A DNA stretch of 64,000 bases from Ephydatia muelleri (lineage: Eukaryota; Porifera; Demospongiae; Spongillida; Spongillidae). The DNA lies in contig JABACO010000017.1 in NCBI GenBank assembly GCA_013339895.1, positions 6,012,483 through 6,076,482 on the forward strand, in the 5' to 3' direction. A model generated the notes under the pieces. It was given only the letters and a program-made list of their open reading frames with translations, searched no databases and was not told the DNA's origin. Positions 57,540 through 64,000 of this stretch are shown piece by piece (within the stretch, counting starts at the first letter, position 1; every line of letters begins with the position of its first letter). The position numbers were made by a program, and so were the translations under genes.

Positions 57540-57783
57540 TCGTTGTTGTTTACACATAATGTATGTCGTAAAACCAGGCGGTTGTAGAAAACAAAACGGT
57601 ACTGCACGTCCTCGTTCCCGGTCAAAGTATACATGTGTAAGTGGCCAATATTTATACGAGGTACACGAGATACAGACTAACTATAAATAGAGTGCATATA
57701 TGTGTGTGATCACGAGTGTGGGTGTGAGAAATGTTCCGTCATTATATTGATGCACTGCGCAGGCGCAGACTTCATCTATTACA
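57540..57783 (-). repeat. Putative 3' LTR of the minus-strand gypsy relic
   Basis: Downstream of the pol stop (57810) on the minus strand is a purine tract, AAAAAGAGGGGAGCAG, directly followed by TGTAATAGATGAAG, the expected start of a 3' LTR at 57783. A TATAAATATT lies at 57647-57656. The far end is uncertain because no second LTR is in view. Confidence 0.45.
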
Positions 57784-57952
57784 CTGCTCCCCTCTTTTTA
57801 GTGTTCCACTTATACTCCGTAGCGCTGCGTACGTTGCCTATCTCGCACCAGAAATCGACGTTGTTCGTCCAAGGGTGGGGGAACTACAATTCCTGGAGCA
57901 GCCTCGACAGGTTCTGCTGGCTCAACGCGCGGGGTGTAGCTAAAACCAGGAG

Positions 57953-58795
<843 letters not shown>

Positions 58796-59383
58796 TTGCC
58801 TACCTAAAACCAGGAGCAGGCGCAGGAGCAAGGATCTATCCAGCCGCAGATGATTATTCAAGTGAGCAGGAGCCCCTGGATGATATTTCTTCTTTTCAGG
58901 AAGACTCACCTGAGTAACTGAGAACAACCCTTCCTAGGAATATCACAGTTGCATGGTTAGAATGTACGTGCTGGTGGGTTACACCCTGTATAAGGAAGGA
59001 GCATCTCATTTCACTGCTGCAGTTATGTGGAGAAATAAGTGATGGTTTTATGATGGGCTCCCTGAAACAGACCAAACACGAATGACACCTATGAAAGAAG
59101 CTTACATGTCTGGACACAAAGGTTCTTATGTGATATATGTATTATTTTAGTTATTCATAATGCATGCATACATGTATGTTATTTGCTTTGTGATCAATAC
59201 ATCAATAGTTAAATCATTATACTGTAAGTCATTATTAATACATACATTATAAACACATTACACACAATCAAACATATATTCTAGATAGAATGGCCCTGGA
59301 ATTGGCTCTGATCAGGGTCAAGTTTAATCTGCCATAAATCATATTAGTTGGGCTGCCCCAGTTGGGCTGCCCCAGTTGGGTGG

Positions 59384-59602
59384 CTAATCTTCCTCTGCAA
59401 GTCTGGAGAGACAACGTTGAGCTTCTGGTCCCCAATTTCCATAGGACTCTACAACCAAAGGGATGCACACCCACCCTAGCTCTTCACATTTTGCATCGTT
59501 ACTGTGGTGCTTCCTCTGTTCTGCCTGCATTGCTGCTGAATTTGGTGTCACACACGCTACTTGTAGGGTATTTGAATTAAGTGTGTTTGCGCACACCTGC
59601 AA
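59384..59602 (-). pseudogene. Retroelement protein fragment
   Basis: About 70 codons (AEQRKHHSND, KCEELGWVCIPLVVESYGNW, GPEAQRCLSRLAE). The LGW-x-CIPLVVESYG-x-WG-x-EA pattern resembles the C-terminal ends of invertebrate non-LTR-type reverse transcriptase proteins. It is a fragment inside the TIR element, with no polymerase motif in view. Confidence 0.35.
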
Positions 59603-59933
59603 ATACGTACGTCCTGTAAGTCATATCAGTAACACTTGAAATAATAAAGTATTAGCATCTGCGGCTGGACTAGATCCTTTGCTCCTGCTCCTGCTCCTGG
59701 TTTTAGGTAGCAACTCCTGCTCCTGCTCCTGGTTTTAGGTAGTGACTCCTGCTCCTGCTCCTGGTTTTAGGTAGCAACTCCTGCTCCTGCTCCTGCTCCT
59801 GCTCCTGGTTTTAGGTAGCGACTCCTGCTCCTGCTCCTGGTTTTAGGTAGCAACTCCTGCTCCAGCTCCTGGTTTTAGCTACACCCCAACGCGCGTTTCA
59901 TCATCACTGTCAAGGAGACCCAGATTTGTACCA

Positions 59934-60781
59934 TAGATATTAGAGGTAAGGGATTGGAAACCATCCCAATCAACACCAATCAACAGGTACACTCCTGGCA
60001 GTTCCAGTACCCAGGCCTTTACAGAGAAAAACACTTTATCCCTTGGAATCCTCACAACAAGTCCCTTCAATGCGTGTTTTGTGCGACACTGGCTTAATCT
60101 AAACTTCTGTCTAGATCTATCACACATTCTGTATTGAGAGAAAGCATTCAGCATTACTGGCGTATAATGTAAATTGAGCGCGGGTTTGTAAGGCTTAACT
60201 TTATAATTCTTTATCTCCTCTATAATACGTATTGACAGCAAACCAACTATCCGTTGGCACGTAATATTCATCTAGCTATCTAGAAACCAAGTCTTGTAAT
60301 TTTGACGACAAAGCTACAGTCGCTATGTCTGAGAGTTTCGTACCTGGTCAAAAATTAAACTTTTACTTATTTCTGGTGAGTGTGACACATTCACAGCGCA
60401 AAAACTATACTGTGGTACGTAAAATACTGTGCTCTATCTGCCTATCCTAACGCTGCACTGTTGCGTCGCTTTGTTCGGGCGTAGAGTCTGAGAGTTTCAA
60501 AATGGAGACGAAGTGCGCCAAGTCTAGTAACTCCCTTTAGGAAGGTACTAAAAACATAACTTTTAGCTCTCTGTAATCTGCACTTTATGCTCTATCTTTT
60601 CCTGCTCTCTGTTTGTGCCTCAATTTAACTTTACGATAGACTTCTGGGGACCGAGGCGTCAGACTTACCATACTATCTATGGACTTACCAATTAGCAACT
60701 GCCAGGATTGTCCGCTCGAAGTTCCGTTGAAATGTATGGCGCACGTGCGCGGTTTCCAATCCCTTACCTCTAATATCCATG
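59934..60781. mobile_element. 848-bp TIR element with 9-bp target duplication
   Basis: Perfect 27-bp inverted repeats, GATATTAGAGGTAAGGGATT and onward, at 59936-59962 and 60751-60777, sit 2 and 4 bases inside TTTGTACCA direct repeats (59925-59933, 60782-60790). Deleting the element and one duplicate leaves the gypsy tail frame unbroken, which supports the boundaries. An internal minus-strand frame (59879-60271) has a plausible segment (VVRIPRDKVFFSVKAWVLEL) but no domain was recognised. Non-autonomous. Confidence 0.7.
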
Positions 60782-61430
60782 TTTGTACCAACCAGTGGGT
60801 GGCGATCAACTTGTTCTGCAAGAATATTGTTTACTGGACTGTGAGTATGGTTGTCAACATCAGGTACTACACACGGCTTGAGCCTGTCAAAATGAACGAT
60901 TGTCGATTTCCTCCGACCATCAAGGCTTGTGATTTTATACGTGGCCTCACCCAGTCGTTCCATGATCTTAAAAGGTCCTTTCCAAGGGTGATGCAGCTTT
61001 CTGGATCGACCACGAGGAACGGCTGCACAGTGCAACCACACCGATTCGCCCGGACTAAATGGCTTCCCATGGACTACATGCAGCTCTTTCTGCCTTCTAT
61101 GTTCGGCCTGACATTCTTCCCTCACTAATGCATATGCTTCTTGCAAAGCCACTTCAGGCTCTGTGCATACTCAGTTGTAGTTTGCGATACCATTTGGTTA
61201 GTGCCGTGCATCAGGTCGATTGGTAGTTTAGCCTGGCGCCCGAACATCAAGAAGAATGGACTGAATCCTGTGGAGGAATGATGCTAGAGTTGTACGCCAG
61301 ACAGAGTTTACGTATATGCTGCTGCCAATTAGCCTGATGGTTGCCAACTGTAGTGGACAGCATATCCAATAGAGTCCGATTGAATCGCTCCACCATGCCA
61401 TTGCACTGCGGGTGGCACTGTGTAAAAAGG

Positions 61431-62214
61431 GTTGTTATACTCGTCTGTATAACATTGTTATACAAGTAGTTATACAGTATTTGTTATACACATTGCGTAT
61501 AATTGTATATAACTGCAGTGTGTGCTAATCAAAAAACCACAGTGTAAATAAGGGTTGTTATACACGCCTGTATACAAGTATCTCATTTTGTACAACTATG
61601 CTAATTTCATTCTACCGATCCGCGAGGGCGTAATTCGTTGCACACAAGTTAATGCTATTGTAGCTATTAACAATTTAATGCCATCTTTCTAAATAATCAT
61701 TGTACGCGTAATGACGGAATAGAATTTGGACTCCAAGCGTTTGAAAAAGCGTTAGTGAAGACGCGTGAACTGCGTTCAGACGAATCTACTTTTGTATGGA
61801 CAACTTTACTTTTCTCGCTTGGTAAGAGGTTGAACTACTTTCTGTTTCCTTTTTAACATCGTATTGTTCCTAGTTGCGATCGCGCGATTGGAATCGTAGG
61901 CGCTTCAAGATCATCGATCCTGTGCGTGTTTTGTGCGTTCTACTTTTCGTTATGTAAGTTTGAAGATGATGAGAACTGTTGGAAGACACTTTGGAGTGGT
62001 GAAACTCGTTCCGTTGCGCGTAAGTAGTCGTTTGGATTATAATTACGCGGTTTTGAAAGAATGAGATAGTTAAAAACTCAGTTGTGGCTCCTGTCAGTTG
62101 TTTGTGTGTGCCGTTTTCTAGATTCAATGTACTTGTGCTTTTCTGAAGTCCATTCGATTTAGAGCACAATTTAATGTATTGTTGCCTGTGTCTGTGTCCA
62201 TAGTCACCTGATAT
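61431..62214. other. Unclassified sequence with 108-bp direct repeat
   Basis: The gypsy relic stops here. CACTGTGTAAAAAGGGTTGTTATAC at 61429 recurs as CACAGTGTAAATAAGGGTTG at 61536, with many GTTATACA words between. A start codon at 61970 with a downstream GTAAGT donor (62021) exists, but its phase does not fit the helicase exon at 62469. No supported gene. Confidence 0.4.
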
Positions 62215-62455
62215 GTGTGCAATGTTGCTAGTCTGTGTGTATCAGTGTTCAAGTTATCAGTGTTGCTTGGTGTGTGTGCATCAGTGTTGCTTGGTGTGTA
62301 TGTGTGAGTGCATCTGTGTGTGTACATCAGTGTAGCTTAGTGTGTAGTTTCTATGTGTGTGTATGTGAATCAGTGTTGCTAGGTGTGTGTACATCAGTGT
62401 TGCTTGGTGTGTATGTCTGTGTGTGTGTGTGTCAGTGTTGCTAGGTCTGTATACA
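62215..62455 (+). repeat. Imperfect GT-rich minisatellite
   Basis: Units like TCAGTGTTGCTTGGTGTGTGTGCA repeat about eight times with variable GT length. It ends at CACCTCTCCAGCAG, a plausible splice acceptor for the next exon. Confidence 0.8.
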
Positions 62456-62468
62456 CCTCTCCAGCAGC

Positions 62469-62669
62469 GTGTTTGCTACAGGAATGGCATATGTTTCCAT
62501 CTCCAGAGTTAGAACATTAGCTGGGTTGCACTTGCTAGCTTTTGACCCTAAATCTATAAAGGTCAGTGATGAATGTGTTGAAGAGGTCAACAGGCTTAGA
62601 AAACTGTTTAGACCTGACCTTGCTTCCATTCCACTCTCCAAATTTTCAAAGCTGTCCAACACAAGATAA
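62469..62669 (+). CDS. PIF1-type helicase C-terminus (partial)
   Basis: The open stretch VFATGMAYVSISRVRTLAGL, then HLLAFDPKSIKVSDECVEEV, matches the last helicase motif (motif VI, arginine-finger region) of PIF1-family helicases, especially those in Helitron transposons. It is preceded by an acceptor-like CTCTCCAGCAG at 62467, so it is probably a last exon. Earlier helicase motifs (Walker A and B) are not found upstream, so the gene is truncated or interrupted. It stops at TAA 62667-62669; the OTU frame continues one base off. Confidence 0.7.
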   Translation: MFATGMAYVSISRVRTLAGLHLLAFDPKSIKVSDECVEEVNRLRKLFRPDLASIPLSKFSKLSNTR

Positions 62670-62674
62670 GTGCT

Positions 62675-63538
62675 TTGCCATTAGTGGAGCCTGTTGTACT
62701 GCATCCCAAAAGAGCATCATCTATTAAGCATAGCACAGGTGCTAAGAAGCAAAAAACTGTTGATACTACCATTGTCAAACCTATACCAATGACTTGCAGC
62801 CAGACCACTGCAAGCAACTTGAATGGAAAGAAGGTAGATAGTCCTATTGAAGAATCTAAGGCTAAGAAAAAATTCCATTCAAAATCAAAATCCAGTGTTA
62901 TAGATTTGACTAAAGGTAATGGCATACCTGCTGTAGCATGGGCTACACCTCGTACTACCTGGCCAGAGTTCAGGTATTATCAGACTGATGAGCAGTGGCA
63001 ACAGGAAAAGTGCAGACAGCTTAACCTTGTATATGCTCGTTCACATCACTTTGTTGAGCCTGGTGGCCCTAATGTTATTTTGAAACGTTCTAATCTCAGA
63101 ACTGTAGTGAAGGGCGTAGGTGATGGGAACTGCCTGTTTCGATGTTTTTCATACATCTTGACAGGATCACAAGACCAACATATGGCTATACGCATGGCAA
63201 TTGTTGCACACATGAGAAGCATTGCACAATTATTTGAAGCATGTGTACAGCTAAATGTAATGAATTATGACAGTTTGGATGATTACATTGCTAGTTCACA
63301 CATGGAGCGTCCCAACTCAGAAGGACGCTATGGTTGGGGGTCTGAGACAGAAATGTATGCATTTGCTCACATGATGAAATGCAACATATATTCCTATGAT
63401 CCAACTGCTAAATTATGGATGCCAGTAATGCCCAAGGTACTGGATAGTGCTTTGCCTCATGATGTGTGTCAGATGTCTATGTATATTGTGTGGACGAATA
63501 ATGATCATTTTGACATAATAACATCTCTGTCCCAGTAA
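62675..63538 (+). CDS. OTU-family cysteine protease domain protein
   Basis: No ATG begins the frame; it is open from before 62675 and was probably once joined to the helicase exon, one base out of frame. Residues 1-100 are a Lys/Ser-rich linker. The OTU domain has Asp150-Gly-Asn-Cys153 (GVGDGNCLFRCFS), with the catalytic Cys, a middle WGSETEMYAFA helix and the catalytic His278 in WTNNDHFDIITS. Known OTU enzymes cleave ubiquitin chains. OTU domains fused after a PIF1 helicase are typical of some Helitron groups, so this is most likely a transposon 3' end rather than a host deubiquitinase. The catalytic residues look intact. Confidence 0.8.
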   Translation: MPLVEPVVLHPKRASSIKHSTGAKKQKTVDTTIVKPIPMTCSQTTASNLNGKKVDSPIEESKAKKKFHSKSKSSVIDLTKGNGIPAVAWATPRTTWPEFRYYQTDEQWQQEKCRQLNLVYARSHHFVEPGGPNVILKRSNLRTVVKGVGDGNCLFRCFSYILTGSQDQHMAIRMAIVAHMRSIAQLFEACVQLNVMNYDSLDDYIASSHMERPNSEGRYGWGSETEMYAFAHMMKCNIYSYDPTAKLWMPVMPKVLDSALPHDVCQMSMYIVWTNNDHFDIITSLSQ

Positions 63539-63656
63539 TGTACATGTACATGTATGGGTCATCACATAATCACATCAGCTCTAGCACCATGTGTGTATTG
63601 AGCGATAGAATCATGTTGTACTTAACTTGTACCAGTGCATTTTGAGTAATCCGAAC

Positions 63657-64000
63657 TGTGGTCATACAATAGGGCAATAGCTGGCTTCGTGCTGGCAAAG
63701 CTGTTATTCAACCAACAGCCCATCAGCCCCTACAACCACATACGCTGTGGTCATACAATAGGGCAAAGCTGTTATTCAAACCAACAGCCCATCAGCCCCT
63801 ACAACCACATACGCTGTGATCATACAATAGGGCAGAGCTGTTTTTCAACCAACAGCTAACCAGTCCCTAGAACCTCATACACTGTGGTCATACAATAGGG
63901 CAAAGCTGTTATTCAACCAATAGCTAACCAGTCCCTAGAACCACATACGCTGTGGTCATACAATAGGGCAAAGCTGTTATTCAACCAACAGCTCATGAGA
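63657..64000. repeat. ~68-bp tandem repeat at the window end
   Basis: Units starting GTGGTCATACAATAGGGCA recur near 63658, 63747, 63816, 63884 and 63952 (spacing 89, then 69, 68, 68). Each carries AAAGCTGTTATTCAACCAACAG and an ACCACATACGCT end. It runs past the window edge. The first unit has a 20-base extra segment. Confidence 0.9.

Noticed and set aside
61970-62026. Short ORF ending at a strong GTAAGT donor, possible first exon of the helicase/OTU gene
   Set aside because: Joined to the acceptor at 62467 the phase does not match the helicase frame, and no helicase domain would be included.

Overview
This window looks like nuclear DNA of an early-branching animal, most likely a sponge. The evidence is short GT-AG introns of about 55 to 70 bases, AT-rich intergenic DNA full of microsatellites, an ADAM17-like exon, and a dense mix of Ty3/gypsy, Ginger-like, Harbinger-like and Helitron-like relics. 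The species is inference. No rRNA, tRNA, CRISPR array or bacterial operon was seen. A 1000-base run of N (382-1381) is an assembly gap.

The dominant structure is a higher-order tandem array from about 11.2 to 55.45 kb; the first 381 bases are one more stray piece of it. The repeating superunit has four modules (a, b, c, d). Each carries one intronless-looking minus-strand gene for a 65-residue secreted peptide: a 19-residue signal sequence, then a 46-residue basic, Gly/Tyr/Asn/Ser/Arg-rich, cysteine-free mature part, with a conserved TATA box about 60 bases upstream of the ATG. Eleven copies are intact and one (11415-11613) is frameshifted. Copies in the same module position of different superunits (a: 11.4, 27.0, 43.4 kb; b: 14.3, 34.6, 49.3; c: 16.4, 36.7, 51.2; d: 23.4, 39.8, 54.3) are more alike than neighbours. 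So an ancestral run of four diverged paralogues was later duplicated as a block.

Mobile elements with visible target duplications and empty sites date the block. A 3.9-kb Ty3/gypsy element with two identical 192-bp LTRs, lacking reverse transcriptase, sits only in superunit 1. A Ginger-like DNA transposon flanked by CCGG is in superunits 2 and 3, with a perfect empty site in 1. A 184-bp foldback MITE flanked by TAA is in superunits 1 and 2, with an empty site in 3. A 328-bp LTR-like element flanked by CCGGT is in superunits 2 and 3. A 2-kb insertion carrying a zinc-finger/helix ORF is only in superunit 2.

Left of the array (1.4-11.2 kb) are a three-exon gene fragment, minisatellites, a separate small secreted-protein gene with its own TATA box, and a roughly 150-bp satellite (7.9-10.55 kb). 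At its right edge (55452) the array cuts straight into an ADAM17-like metalloprotease exon. Beyond that are a short unknown ORF and a minus-strand gypsy relic. Two TIR elements, each flanked by a 9-bp duplication, have jumped into the relic's C-terminal tail, and one of them holds an expanded GGAGCA hexamer of about 840 bp. Last come a PIF1-helicase C-terminus followed by an OTU-protease ORF (Helitron-like) and a 68-bp tandem repeat running off the window.

Functionally, the peptide array is the only visible multigene system: near-identical, secreted, TATA-driven peptides, plausibly for defence, mucus or an adhesive matrix. That role is inferred.
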